From Trichobilharzia regenti (Eukaryota; Platyhelminthes; Trematoda; Strigeidida; Schistosomatidae), in assembly GCA_944472135.2 (NCBI GenBank), contig OX235270.1, positions 71,371,168 through 71,435,167 on the forward strand: a stretch of 64,000 nucleotides of DNA, read 5' to 3'. Below the pieces are notes generated by a model, which saw only the letters and a list, made by a program, of their open reading frames with translations, was not told the origin of the DNA and did no database searches. Below are positions 46,966-59,318 of the stretch, in pieces. Positions within the stretch are counted from its first letter, which is position 1; each line of letters opens with the position of its first letter. The translations under genes were made by a program, and so were the position numbers.

Positions 46966-47466
46966 CGAAGAATCCTTTCGTAAGACATATGACAGAGTCG
47001 ATTACAATCTCAACGCTATTGATTTTGAGAAGTGGATGGATATACACTTAGATTTACAGACAACAGCATAAGATGGCAATGATGGTTGAACAGTTGAAGC
47101 CATCTTGAAACCCTTTCCAATGTTTAACAAACAGTTATCGGCATACTTCGCCCTTAGTTCGGATTTGGATAGTCAACCAACTTCAACACTTTCGAAAGTT
47201 GTGAAGACACTTGAGTCTTGTTGTATTGAGAGGTACAAGTGAAAACCCGGAAAGGTATTCTGTTGACGAAATCGAAATTCAGAAACGCGAAAACCAAGGA
47301 AAGCTGTATAACCGCGTAAAAATACAAATGCAACAAAGAAAGGCTACATTCAGTGATACAATGGGAAATATTCCACAAGCACACGTGAAATTAGTTTCTG
47401 CAATGGTGTAACGTGCATACATGAATTCGTTTCATAAGTCTTCAGTTAGACTCAATATAGGGTGGT

Positions 47467-48125
47467 ACAAAGCTCTGTCTTTGATGCTTCTTCTACCGAA
47501 TTATCGCTTTTCACTTGCATATCTTCCAGTTTGTGGGAAATCAGATATATATCATCGGCCAAGTACAGATCCTCCAAGATTTTGTGCGTGTGCATTTTAT
47601 GCCTGTCTCCATGTTGACCTGCCTGCTGTCTGTCACACTATCCAGTCAACCGGAATCACGAAAATCATTGGAGATAGCAGGCAGCCGGCTTATCTCACTC
47701 CAGTTTTCACTTCGGAAGACTCCGTGTGTTTCCCATTGTGGATTACCTGACATGTAGCATTATCGTACAACTGTTGGACGAGGTGTATAATTGTTGGTGG
47801 TACCCCGCAGTAGCGAAGTTGTTGCCAAATCACCTCTCAATCGACGCTGTCGAAGGTCTTCTCAAAGTCAACCAAGTCGAGGCAGGGAGTTGATTTCCAT
47901 TCCAAGCTCTGTTCCATGATGATACGTAGTGTCGTCATTTGATCGATGCATGACTTGTTTCTCCTGAATCCAGCCTGTTCCAGTCTAAGTTCGTCATCCA
48001 GGGTGTGTTTGATTCTTTCCAGGATGAAGCGGCTTGGTATTGTGCTTGAGATAGACAGGAGCATAATTCCGCGCCATTTCTTGCATTGACTTAAGTCTCC
48101 TTTATTCAGCAGCTTGAACAGGTAG
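47467..48125 (-). pseudogene. RTE-like reverse transcriptase fragment
   Basis: The minus strand encodes MLLSISSTIPSRFILERIK, EQAGFRRNKSCIDQ, DFEKTFDSVD, a VKTGVR..GCLLSPMIF block and LADDIYLISHKLEDMQVKS, in two or three frames. The wording of the motifs matches the family at 35690-38835. Endonuclease and C-terminal tail are missing. Confidence 0.75.
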
Positions 48126-48434
48126 CTCTAAAAACTAATAAGCGAGTAACTAACGCGCCTGAATTTGTTGACAACTCATGCTTCCTTAACATTGCTTGTA
48201 AAAGTAAATGTTGAAATCCATATATCCAACAGCATAAGTCTTTTCACTCTACTACGACTACTACGAACTACGAATCGACATGGTGTATAAGCTGAATCTG
48301 AAATATGCAAGCACATGTTCGCACGCGTGTGTTTGAGTCAACCTGAAATTATTCCACAATATCGTCCTTCAAAGACAATCAGTATATTCCAATGGCTGCA
48401 ATTACCGTTCCGTGCAACTAGCCGGGAGAAGCAC

Positions 48435-48712
48435 CTCTAGTGAAAACACTTCAAACTGCAACGAGTACATAACTAAGCTTGTATTTACACGAGGACGATG
48501 GTTGAAAGATTTGTTTACAGCAGTGGTCAATTCAAACGCATTAAGTCTCCAAACCGTTACACAATGATCCATTCCGGAAGACAGGAGTAGATTACTTGAT
48601 AAGAAGACATCCCCATGTAATACTTCAGATCTTGACCTTCCGCACCTCCACAGATACATATCAACACTTCGCTCATCACATTCCACAGACGGAGAGAGTA
48701 ATCTATGTGAAA
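48435..48712 (-). pseudogene. EED-like (Polycomb WD40) exon with frameshift
   Basis: Preceded by a good splice acceptor (TTTTGTGTTTCACATAG) and followed by a possible donor (GAG|GTGCTT). The frame reads DYSLRLWNV..EVLICICGGAEG. After a one-base loss it continues in the next frame as RSEVLHGD, SSGMDHCVTVWRLN and AVNKSF. This order (D-x-x-LRLWN, GG-x-EGHR-x-EVL, GMDH-x-x-x-x-WR-x-N) is characteristic of EED, the H3K27me3-reading subunit of the PRC2 complex. The lost base changes the expected GGT CAT AGA into GGT CAA GA. Because intron boundaries are kept it looks like a genomic copy, not a processed one. No neighbouring EED exon was found within a few kb. Confidence 0.65.
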
Positions 48713-48749
48713 CACAAAAGTCCACAATTGCGAAAACGATAATGACAAT

Positions 48750-49370
48750 AATAAAAGTAGTTATAATTCTACTAGTCGAATAATACTCAAGTATAAATCT
48801 CACATTTGCTATGAAAGTGAAACAAGGTGATTGAGAAAGAAGCAGTAAATCCTGAAGGCAAGTGCATGTGTTCTATTCCAAACACATCGAACACTAAGCA
48901 TCAGAGGAAATGAAGATCAATTCGCATATGTAAATTTGATATCCAACAACAAACACAATTGCATTAATTTGAGTGCAGAAAATAAACCTGTCAAAATTTG
49001 GATAATCGTAAGACTTGAAATATATATATATATATATGACACAGTTATACACAGTAGGTGACTTCCTCATCCTACATTCATTATCCACGTCCCTCATCAT
49101 TGTTAACGTTTCCGTAGAATTCGGGCCTTATTTCGCACACAATTATTAGCATTCTCTGAATGCAGTATGCAACAAAATTATCAACAACCATGGAATAGTG
49201 ACTAACGGTAACTAGTTTCGGTAAAGAAATCAATAAACAGAGAGAGAGAGCGAGAAATGTTAGTGTATCCAGAACTAGTATTTCTGGATCGCATTTCCTC
49301 CACATCTCATCTTCTCTACTCAAAGTATTTCTCATATTGACTTTTGAAGACTACCGTCAATTTATCGAAG
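48750..49370. other. No gene recognised
   Basis: Sequence between the EED-like exon and the PLE. A minus-strand frame at 49335-49081 with a hydrophobic middle (LTFLALSLCLLISLP) overlaps a GA-type microsatellite and is probably accidental. No preceding EED exon could be identified. Confidence 0.5.
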
Positions 49371-49379
49371 CCCACATGG

Positions 49380-50085
49380 AAAGGACAATACTTGCATTTT
49401 AATAGCTTTTGTCCAAATAGCTTTAAACGTGGTCTAGTCAAGACTCTCTAGTATAGAGCGAGGAGAATATGCTCTCTAGAGAAACTAGAGGAGGAGTTTG
49501 AGTTCCTTGAAAAGATATTGAAGAGAAATGGGTATCCTCAAAATTTCATCAACAAGTATGGAAGATCTGAAGTCACAAATGTAAAACAAATCACAGTGGG
49601 TAAAAAGCCAGTCTACGTTCAGCTTGACTATAAAGGTGAAAACATTGCAGCAATGATCAACAGAAGGCTGAGTACATCACTAGCCATAGCCTATCCTGCA
49701 GCTAAGCTCGTTCCCGTCTATCGAACAACTTGCTATTTGGTGCAATCAAAAATCGATAGATATCTTTCTCATGTTACCTCCAACTGCATATACAAATTTA
49801 CGTGTATCTGAAGGAGCAGTTACATAGGAAGAACAGAAAGAAGGGCATATTTACGATTTTCTGAACACGTACCAAAAAGCTTACGTCAAAAGGGAACAAA
49901 TGCTTTAAACAGTGCCATCGCCAGGCAACTCCTCGACACGGATCATGAGGTGGACGTCGAAAAGTTGTTCAAAATTATCAATAGGCGATTCTCCTTAAGT
50001 TTGCTGAAGCGATTTCTATCAAACGCTTGAAACCAGATCTATGTGTTCAGAAAGAAGCAGTTATAAGTCTTTCCTTGCCTTGGTA
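49380..50085 (+). pseudogene. Penelope-like element, thumb plus GIY-YIG endonuclease
   Basis: Fragments with KRGLVKTL and ARRICS precede the frame 49518-49811 (GYPQNFI, KPVYVQLDYKGE, INRRLSTSLAIAYPAAKL), the usual end of a PLE reverse transcriptase. The frame continues into the endonuclease, but a TGA replaces the TGC (Cys) seen in the copy at 7660. After it come SSYIGRTERRAY and SEHVPK. A later frameshift precedes the true end (KRLKPDLCVQKE). Copy B of the direct duplication starts inside this element at 49804. Confidence 0.8.
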
Positions 50086-50883
50086 ACTGGGTGCCTTTTT
50101 TTCTCTCATCTGATTACGTAATCTTTGTCTTCAACCTCACCCTCCCTTTTATAATCTGTAATTTTGCTTGTCTCTTGTTTCTATGATTTGAGCTCAACTC
50201 AGTACATTGTTACCTAACTTACTAGTCACTATGCATCTAACGCACATCTCATCTTTATTATGGAACTCCTTTACCATTTTCTGCATACATTTATTTTGTT
50301 TTAACTTGAACTGCCTATGTGAAAACTATATAAGCGCAATTTTCTGAGCACTGTTTACAAATTGTGAGAATTTCTGTCAACTGACAACATGTAAAATTTG
50401 CAAATATGTTAAAACATGTCTGTACTTAAACCTCATAATTTATTTAGGCTGTAAGCAGCAGATGAGTAGCCAACGAAATAAATGATGGTACCATATTATT
50501 CTGCTAAAACTGTAGTTCTTGCTTTGTTCAAATTCATTAAGGGGAATAAATGTATGAAATCTTCGTGTATTGTTGACAATTTATACTTAGGGTTTTCCAC
50601 AGGAGTTCCAAAGTCCCCTAAACACATCGGCCTTCATCATCATCATCATCGTCATCGTCAGCTCACCAATGAATGATTTAGACAGTGTAACACTAGACGA
50701 TCCATTTTATGATAACTAGAAATTTTTCCTACCACTCGGACACACGTGAGTGGTTGCCAATCTTTGTGATTAACACGCCAATGAATAATAATCTATTACC
50801 AAAACAGCACACTTGATGTGTGAACACGAAACGTTACTTCTTTAACTTGTATAACAACCGAATACCAGTGTACTTTATGAATC

Positions 50884-51030
50884 TCGGTGGGTGCGTATGA
50901 TGAAGAGTCCCAAACTAGGACGAAACATCTGTCCAGTACTCCCAGGTTTTCCAATGGTTCCTTAAATAATGTCAGCTCATGATGAAATCCTGGAACCAAT
51001 CAAATCCCTACAAAACATCACTTGAATACT
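50884..51030 (+). mobile_element. Hammerhead SINE fragment, copy B (broken ribozyme)
   Basis: Paralogue of 8735-8890. At the core, copy A reads GTACTGCTGAAGA while this copy reads GTATGATGAAGA, removing half of stem I and the conserved first C. Stem II, GAAA and the GTC triplet are unchanged. Other family members share the copy A form, so the change is a loss in copy B. Confidence 0.8.
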
Positions 51031-51989
51031 TTATGACGATTGTTGATTAGACATGCAACTAGTCTGCCATCTTGTAACCAATCTACAGCTCAGTTAAGCT
51101 TACAGATGCCTACACAAATTTTACTTAGTTGTATTGGAGATAGTTATGATTTGTTCAATAGGCTGCCTACATTTTTTATATTATGTGTGGAGTTCAGATG
51201 TCAGTTGACCACAGAGAAGGAGAGAGAGAGAGAGAGACAGAATTTTAGACATTGTGTGAATTGATCAGTGTATGTTTCACACTGTGTAAGTGAATAGTGT
51301 TGCTGCATTTGTGCATGGATTAGCTTCATCAGTCTAGGGAGTGATATACTTCTATCGATTACTTGAAGTGTTCTGATCATTAGATCAAATGAATTCACAT
51401 ATCTCTAACAATGACCGGATGCCTCATTATTAGTGATACTACTCTGAGGGTGACAAGAAAGTATTTCGACTCAGATTGATCCGATGTCTTAATGACTTTA
51501 GTCAGTCTGCGTTTTGCTCATGTTTACAAAAGTAATCTAAACTTCCTGTGAACAACATTCGAAAAGCAACTGGAGTATCTATCGTCTCATCACTTCCTTC
51601 TCTATCTCAGCCAGTCACCTAGCTTACCTTACCTTCCGCCACTGCAATCAATAATGCAAGACGTGAATATGTGGTAATCTCTTGGTTAGATTTATTATTT
51701 TCAGTGTGGAAAAATATCTCTATTTAAACATTTACAATACAGAAGGATTAGGCGAAGAAATATTTTCTTTTCAATTAGATCCTCTTCTATGGATTTATTC
51801 TAAGTATTACACAGTGTGCTTAATACAATAAAACAAATATTACCAATCTAGTCGTGATACGTTTCTTAGCAATAATTAGTCAGTATTGACATGTCAACAG
51901 AGTGATAAATAACCAATAAAATTAATGTCAACAATTAGAGGGTAAAAACAATTACAAACATAAGACAAATGGATTAAATAAGGGGCAAT

Positions 51990-52170
51990 ATTCCCTTGTG
52001 ACCCAAAGGTTTTGGTTTCGAGCCCCAGTGTTTGCGTACTCTCGAAGAGTCCCAAAGTAGGAGGAAACGACTTTCAAGTGCTCCATGATTTTCAATACTT
52101 CTACAACTGATATCAATTCGTGATCAGACTCGAATCAAATCGAAACCCTACAAATCAACTCTTGAAAATA
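51990..52170 (+). mobile_element. Old hammerhead SINE
   Basis: A B-box-like GGTTTCGAGCCCC is followed by GCGTACTCTCGAAGAGTCCC and a GGAGGAAACGAC block, a decayed hammerhead: core CTCGAAGA, weakened stem II, and the cleavage triplet lost. The end resembles the other copies (TGATATCAATTCGTGATC). Confidence 0.65.
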
Positions 52171-53139
52171 AATGGTTGTGTTCGACTGACTGTGTAACAA
52201 GCCATTCAAGATGAAGTGGTCAGAGAAACTGAGTAATTAGTAGAATGATAAGTTGTAAAAGGCTTAGGTCTCAGTGAATGTACGAATTTCCTTCGGACAT
52301 TCCGGTCTGGCTTCTTCATGTGAAATTCAGCTACCCGTTGTAGGGTTAGGCAGCAGAACAGTCACAAACATAACTGAATTTCGTGTTTGACATAACCATA
52401 TACGCACATATAAGATGCATCTGAGCTTGCTGTCACTTATTCAGTGGCATTCTGATGCGTGTTCAATTATTTCTAGGTGTTATGAATAGTATAGTAACGC
52501 ATGTCAATGGAACCGTTTTTATTTCTTTGTCAGGTGTCATAAGATATCAGCAGTCACTGGATCACTTAGTCTACTCTATTACGTAGAATAATAGATACAC
52601 TGGACAAGTTTACCGTTTCATTGCGATCTGAATATCAATAGGGACTCTCCCTCTCTCTAGAAATGATTTGTTCTGATGAAATAAGAAGTGGATCTGGTTC
52701 TATGTAATTCATTGGAAAATTATTTGACACACCCTTACCAAACAGTCCGGGTTAGATCTTTGAACAGAAATAGATACTTTGAGGGAATATAAGAGGTTAC
52801 CTTGAAAATACCTTAGGTGTTGTCTATTATTCGTACTATTACTATTTTGGTTTATTCGCCTCGTTGTTCTGATGTTAAGCAAAGACAAAACAGCGTCATT
52901 TACTATTTCTATAATTAAACTGACAAAATAAAAACAAGGGAACTGAAAGGCGTAACAATGCATAGATGTAGCATTTTTGATTCAAGAGGCAGGAAATTTA
53001 TTTCAAAGACTATTAGTTCACGGTGGTCGTGGGGCTTTGACTTGCAATGATAACACTTATAAACTTATAGAAATCAGCAGAAGCTGATTTCTCATTTTTA
53101 GTATGAATAGAATGGAAGGTATTCATTGTTTTGAAGTAT

Positions 53140-53375
53140 TAGTTTTCAGGGATTTGATTGGTTTCCACTTTGATCACGGATTGATATCATTTGGATAACC
53201 ACTGAAAACCAGAGAGTACTGGACAGTCGTTTCACCCTAGTCTGGGACTCTTCATCAGTATGTGTCGATGACCTCACCGGTGATCGAACTCAAGACGTTC
53301 AGGTTGCGAAGCCAGCTCACTGGTCATTCAGCCATTTGACCTGGAATTTAATGGCCTATGCATTCTAATTTCTAT
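53140..53375 (-). mobile_element. Hammerhead SINE, minus strand
   Basis: On the minus strand the element starts near 53375 (AGAATGCATAGGCC), has A-box-like TGGCTGAATGACCAG and B-box-like GAGTTCGATCACC, and reaches a hammerhead region near 53265-53215. Stem I, GAAA and CTGTCCAGTAC are kept. The core reads ACTGATGAAGAG and stem II is mismatched (GGGT for GGAC), so it is probably inactive. The open frame at 53381 starts six bases from its 5' end. Confidence 0.75.
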
Positions 53376-53380
53376 CATTC

Positions 53381-53644
53381 ATGGATATTATAAGAAATCT
53401 GGTGTGTCTGAAATCATTTCAGTATTCTGTATTGGTAACACTTTATTCTATCATATCAGCACAGAGTCAAATATATCCAACAAAAGGAAGAGAAGCAACT
53501 GAAGAGTTAACCGGTGAAAAGAGAAATTATGTAGACACTGGGACACAGGTTCACATGCCACCTAGATCATTTGAATCAATGACTAAAGATTTCAGTGTTC
53601 AGTTCACAACCAATGAAATTCTCCGAACATCTAACAAAAAATGA
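53381..53644 (+). CDS. Hypothetical small protein with hydrophobic N-terminus
   Basis: 87 codons from ATG. Residues about 14-28 are hydrophobic (YSVLVTLYSIISAQS) and could act as a signal peptide or anchor; the rest is hydrophilic and cysteine-free. It exists only in the copy-B-specific block. No family recognised. It may equally be one exon of a larger gene or a chance frame. Confidence 0.3.
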   Translation: MDIIRNLVCLKSFQYSVLVTLYSIISAQSQIYPTKGREATEELTGEKRNYVDTGTQVHMPPRSFESMTKDFSVQFTTNEILRTSNKK

Positions 53645-54738
53645 ATAAACAAAATGGCTCCATCACAATGTCAGCTCATATCAACAACGAAACATTTACG
53701 TAAGTGATAGTTCACAAGTAATCAACTTCCCTACCTAGTTAATTCTATTCATTCAGTATTTATTGCTTTTAATTGAGGAAGCTAATATGTGAAATGCTTC
53801 CATATAATTAAAGATTATACTCACTGTGCTTACGAATGTGAAGACAGTAAATATTGACTTCATCTATATCCTAGTATGACAACACAGAGATTATTCTACG
53901 GAGAGCTGATGAAAGTCACTAACCTTACGACAATCATTTCCCTTCCAATATATAAATACGGTTATAAGATTGATAAACTCCTGTACTGCTCTTATTTATT
54001 CAATTATTATTAATTTTAATATATATATATAAGGTAACACTACATTCCCTAGTACTAACTATCCCCCATAGTTCGTAAGTTCTCATGAATGAGCGAAGTT
54101 TGACTTCTCCCAGGTTGTAACAATAGAGGTTCAAAACTTTTGAGTTGAAGAACTCAACCACAGATCAGGAATCTAGGATTTTGAACTCTATTTCTTATGA
54201 AATGAAAGGTATTTATCATTGTTCACCCTCTATTGAAGCAACTCTATATCGCCTGTCTCACTAAGCTTCTGTGATAAACACCACTTCAACTTAATGAAAA
54301 TACTCTGCTTGAAAAGTCTGATATTTTGTCCCACGACTCACTCTAATGTGTCATTTTTTAAACAGTCTTTTGTCGCTCATTATTTTTGAATGCTTTCGGC
54401 TTTATTTTATCTTACTTCAGATGAAGCAGATAATATATTATATTATTTAGACAATGGAGAGAAAATTCATACATTGATGAAATAAACTAGTATTGTATAG
54501 TATACTAAATAGTGGTCAGAATGTAAATCCCTTCAATGTAAAAACCGTGTTCTCACTTGACAGATAATTGAACTACTTGTTTTTTATTATCAGCTTGCCC
54601 ATAATAGAATGATAGACCAAAATTTATTATACAGCATGAAATGAAACCTCACACCGATATTTCCATGTACAAATTGTATTGACGAAATCAATGTTGAGAG
54701 CATTTATTTATATATATTTATGGATCTGATGACTTTTA

Positions 54739-55089
54739 ATGAAACTGATGTGCAACTGTGTTTTGTTCCATGATTATCCCCTGTATTTAAGTGATGCATC
54801 TTTACAGAGGTTGTGTGGGGCTAAAAAGGAAAATAGGTCTTTACTTCTACTTGAACTAGATGCTGTCTTTTTGGATTTCTTATTTACATATTATCTGTAC
54901 CAAGCGAGAAAATATGAAATGTCTAAAGGGTTTTATACTTTGCAGATTATTAAGTATGTTAAGCTTAAGGCCTTCGGATTTCGTGGACATTGGAGGTCCA
55001 GTTTTGCCTTGAATGAATTGACACAAGGTGATGATACGTCACACTCCAGTAGAGAATTACACTGGTCTACAATTCGGTGCGAGAAGTGA
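54739..55089 (+). CDS. Hypothetical open frame, copy B
   Basis: Paralogue of 11870-12220, differing by Thr to Arg and Ser to Asn near residues 88-94. Its 3' part recurs at 57237-57328 through the tandem duplication. No family recognised; probably not a functional gene. Confidence 0.2.
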   Translation: MKLMCNCVLFHDYPLYLSDASLQRLCGAKKENRSLLLLELDAVFLDFLFTYYLYQARKYEMSKGFYTLQIIKYVKLKAFGFRGHWRSSFALNELTQGDDTSHSSRELHWSTIRCEK

Positions 55090-56069
55090 ACTTCCAAAAG
55101 TAGACGACTTCACCTTGATTATTGTAATTTAAGGGGGTATCTAAGAAAGTCGTTGATCCAATGGACAGAAATAGAAAGGGTATACTAGCACCCAAGCCAT
55201 TGCTTAAAATACAGAAGACAGTAATGTGATTAAGTCTCTCTGTGCATGAGAATTCTGAGAATTCTCGGATCGATTTTTCCCAAATCTAGCATCCTTCTTA
55301 GCATGGCTGCTTCATATCCGAAACACAGACTGGCTACCTAGGATCTGATATAGGTTGGATGTAATATACAAAATAAACCTGCCTGAGTCTTATGGAGAGG
55401 CCATAATATTCTAAGCCTCCTTTCCGTTTGCTTACGTTTGTGGGTCTTTCCTAGGCCCCTACGCCTAGTAACTACACGAAGAGCGAAATGCATTTATAGA
55501 GCAGTGATGAATGTTGTTATAAAGCGCACGTATGACCACGTACTTGCTTGTATTAATTTCCGAAGGCCAATAGTTACATCATTCTTGCCAAGTAAGGCAA
55601 CCACTATCACTTTCTAAGACCCTCCAGAGCCTAATATAGTCGGCGGACATTTTATGGCCAACGGTATCTAGTATATATAAAGCTAGAATAGACTGATTAG
55701 AACTGTGTACCGAGTCAAAGCGCTCTTCACTGGCTGGATTGATAACAATAAATGGTCAGAGATTTATCCGAACCCAAACAATGATAGAGTGAACCAAGCA
55801 TAACGATGGTAGTGTAGGCATTTTTTTTACCACTTGTCAGCATTTTCTGTACACTGTTACATCTCTTCTCCAAACACAATGCACAAACGATTTGACTTGT
55901 ATATTAGGCGCTGACAAACACGGAATTCAGCTATCATGTGAACTGTTTATGAAAGTTACCAATTTAAAATGTAATATATAAAGTCCACATGAATAAACTC
56001 AGTTTCCATATTTTCTCTCCTCCTCTCCCTTTCTTTCTGTTATTTGTGACGCTGTGTCGTATTCCAATA

Positions 56070-57057
56070 TATTCAGAAAGAGACAGGAAGTGTATTCACT
56101 GCAAGCATCTACAATGCACTAGCAATGTACCAGCTGGACGACAGTGAATAAAACGGAATTTAATAAAGGTAATTACGAATGATGACGATGTAACGAGAAA
56201 TAAGGTCGATTCAACAACTCCAACTCCTAAACCCCGTACAATTCAATTGAAGTGTGACAAATGTGCTCAGAAAAGTGATATTTCAAGATCAATTTTTACA
56301 GATGAACCCATAACCTGCACCGCTAGTAAAGAGTACAATACCACCAATAATATTAAACACGTTCCAAAACCCGTGATTTGTCCAACAACTTCATTATCAT
56401 TGGCGAAAGATCGAATAAACCCGAATCCTGGGGTATTTAAACATCCTCATGGTAACAAGAGCAGTATAAATGCCTTAGGTTTGCAAGGTTCAAAAATCCC
56501 TTACTCACAAAACTATCTTTACCACTTGAAAGCACAAAGAAGAGAAAAGGAAGTCACTTCAATACCCAGTACGCATCATTCTTACTACTATCAAGAGCAC
56601 CAGATACAACATGACAGTCGTTTATACATTGACTGTCGTAATCATCACCTCCATCCAAATAAATTCATATTCATGATTACTTCTCAGTGAAACCTTTGCT
56701 CTACAGTCATGATAAGAAAGCATCACATGAAAAACCATTGATACCTTTACTCATAGTGAAGAAGAACAAAGTACACAGACACATTTAAAACTTGAAAACC
56801 GATTATGCCTCCTCCATGAACACCTGTTATCAGTGTTTCACTTGTCTTCTTCAAATAGACATGAGAAACATGAAAGAGAAAGGCAAGAAAAAGAGGAGTA
56901 CATTATGTTACAAGACGAGGCACGAGATGGACTGAACTCAGTGTCAAAGGAATCAAACTAATTCTACGAGTTTATTGAGAACTTAGGTGAAACCGAATGG
57001 GAAATTTTGATGAACATATTTAGAAACAGAACTGATTGTGAAGTCGCATCGAAATGA
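56070..57057 (+). pseudogene. Coding-like exon relic, unit 1
   Basis: A long coding-like region opens after a possible acceptor (ATATATTCAG). It contains CIHCKHLQC and, after a TGA, CDKCAQK, two CxxC-type pairs that could bind zinc. The frame 56247-56690 is open, then must shift by one base. A one-base deletion (CATGAAAAACC against CATGAAAAGACC in unit 2) breaks the next part, and a TAA follows ESN before a final FYEFIENLGETEWEIL segment ending at a TGA near 57057. Function unknown; at least four lesions make it a pseudogene. Confidence 0.45.
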
Positions 57058-57084
57058 TGTTAGTCATGATACATTCTTGTGAAG

Positions 57085-57236
57085 TGCGTCGGTGGCACAG
57101 TGGTTAAGACTCTCGCCGACCATGCACATGGTCCGGGGTTCGAGCCCACGCCCACGCACACCTGATATCCATGGTCGGCCTGCGAATTTCGGGCTACCGA
57201 TATCCATGCTGAAAATTCCATACTTGCATCAAAAAT
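57085..57236 (+). mobile_element. tRNA-derived SINE, cut by tandem junction
   Basis: Same insertion as 13008-13205 in copy A: GTGGCACAGTGG, GGTTCGAGCCC and the GCTGAAAATTCCATACTTGC block. The last part of the tail is replaced by the start of tandem unit 2. Confidence 0.85.
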
Positions 57237-59318
57237 CCAGTTTTGCCTTGAATGAATTGACACAAGGTGATGATACGTCACACTCCAGTAGAGAATTACA
57301 CTGGTCTACAATTCGGTGCGAGAAGTGAACTTCCAAAAGTAGACGACTTCACCTTGATTATTGTAATTTAAGGGGGTAAAGTCGTTGGTCCAATGGACAG
57401 AAATAGAAAGGGTATACTAGCACCCAAGCCATTGCTTAAAATACAGAAGACAGTAATGTGATTAAGTCTCTCTGTGCATGAGAATTCTGAGAATTCTCGG
57501 ATCGATTTTTCCCAAATCTAGCATCCTTCTTAGCATGGCTGCTTCATATCCGAAACACAGACTGGCTACCTAGGATCTGATATAGGTTGGATGTAATATA
57601 CAAAATAAACCTGCCTGAGTCTTATGGAGAGGCCATAATATTCTAAGCCTCCTTTCCGTTTGCTTACGTTTGTGGGTCTTTCCTAGGCCCCTACGCCTAG
57701 TAACTACACGAAGAGCGAAATGCATTTATAGAGCAGTGATGAATGTTGTTATAAAGCGCACGTATGACCACGTACTTGCTTGTATTAATTTCCGAAGGCC
57801 AAAAGTTACATCATTCTTGCCAAGTAAGGCAACCACTATCACTTTCTAAGACCCTCCAGAGCCTAATATAGTCGGCGGACATTTTATGGCCAACGGTATC
57901 TAGTATATATAAAGCTAGAATAGACTGATTAGAACTGTGTACCGAGTCAAAGCGCTCTTCACTGGCTGGATTGATAACAATAAATGGTCAGAGATTTATC
58001 CGAACCCAAACAATGATAGAGTGAACCAAGCATAACGATGGTAGTGTAGGCATTTTTTTTACCACTTGTCAGCATTTTCTGTACACTGTTACATCTCTTC
58101 TCCAAACACAATGCACAAACGATTTGACTTGTATATTAGGCGCTGACAAACACGGAATTCAGCTATCATGTGAACTGTTTATGAAAGTTACCAATTTAAA
58201 ATGTAATATATAAAGTCCACATGAATAAACTCAGTTTCCATATTTTCTCTCCTCCTCTCCCTTTCTTTCTGTTATTTGTGACGCTGTGTCGTATTCCAAT
58301 ATATTCAGAAAGAGACAGGAAGTGTATTCACTGCAAGCATCTACAATGCACTAGCAATGTACCAGCTGGACGACAGTGAATAAAACGGAATTTAATAAAG
58401 GTAATTACGAATGATGACGATGTAACGAGAAATAAGGTCGATTCAACAACTCCAACTCCTAAACCCCGTACAATTCAATTGAAGTGTGACAAATGTGCTC
58501 AGAAAAGTGATATTTCAAGATCAATTTTTACAGATGAACCCATAACCTGCACCGCTAGTAAAGAGTACAATACCACCAATAATATTAAACACGTTCCAAA
58601 ACCCGTGATTTGTCCAACAACTTCATTGTCATTGGCGAAAGATCGAATAAACCCGAATCCTGGGGTATTTAAACATCCTCATGGTAACAAGAGCAGTATA
58701 AATGCCTTAGGTTTGCAAGGTTCAAAAATCCCTTACTCACAAAACTATCTTTACCACTTGAAAGCACAAAGAAGAGAAAAGGAAGTCACTTCAATACCCA
58801 GTACGCATCATTCTTACTACTATCAAGAGCACCAGATACAACATGACAGTCGTTTATACATTGACTGTCGTAATCATCACCTCCATCCAAATAAATTCAT
58901 ATTCATGATTACTTCTCAGTGAAACCTTTGCTCTACAGTCATGATAAGAAAGCATCACATGAAAAGACCATTGATATCTTTACTCATAGTGAAGAAGAAC
59001 AAAGTACACAGACACATTTAAAACTTGAAAACCGATTATGTCTCCTCCATGAACACCTGTTATCAGTGTTTCACTTGTCTTCTTCAAATAGACATGAGAA
59101 ACATGAAAGAGAAAGGCAAGAAAAAGAGGAGTACATTATGTTACAAGACGAGGCACGAGATGGACTGAACTCAGTGTCAAAGGAATCAAACTAATTCTAC
59201 GAGTTTATTGAGAACTTAGGTGAAACCGAATGGGAAATTTTGATGAACATATTTAGAAACAGAACTGATTGTGAAGTCGCATCGAAATGATGTTAGTCAT
59301 GATACATTCTTCTGAAGT
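57237..59318. repeat. 2.24-kb tandem duplication, unit 2
   Basis: Second unit. It ends where unit 1 has the SINE: this unit reads straight from GATACATTCTTCTGAAGT into CGACATTTATGTCACTG with no SINE, like an unoccupied insertion site. Confidence 0.9.
58300..59289 (+). pseudogene. Coding-like exon relic, unit 2
   Basis: Same relic as in unit 1. The second part (58919-59194) is open here, rich in Glu, Lys and Arg (HEKHERERQEKEEY), suggesting a coiled or charged helix. After a TAA the frame continues with ENLGETEWEILMNIFRNR and ends at a TGA near 59289. The same last residues survive in copy A at 12930-12978, proving that A once had this exon. No family recognised. Confidence 0.45.

Larger units (their letters stand above)
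51877..53689. other. Copy-B-specific 1.8-kb block
   Basis: Copy A passes directly from 9727 to the sequence that resumes at 53690 in B. The block holds two hammerhead SINEs (51990-52170 and 53140-53375) and one ATG-initiated frame (53381-53644). Whether B gained it or A lost it cannot be decided from the window; the short shared AACATTTACG at the resumption point is compatible with either. Confidence 0.75.
54998..57236. repeat. 2.24-kb tandem duplication, unit 1
   Basis: Begins at CCAGTTTTGCCTTGAATG and ends inside a SINE at 57236, where CCAGTTTTGCC starts again. The offset to unit 2 is 2239 at the start and 2232 further on because unit 2 lost seven bases (TCTAAGA) near 57378. Copy A has a single version (from 12131) that also lost about 1.2 kb. 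Confidence 0.9.

Noticed and set aside
48402..48803. A continuous 133-codon gene at the EED-like locus
   Set aside because: The WD40 motifs fall in two frames split by a missing base, and the upstream part of the frame is intron-like sequence before a splice acceptor.
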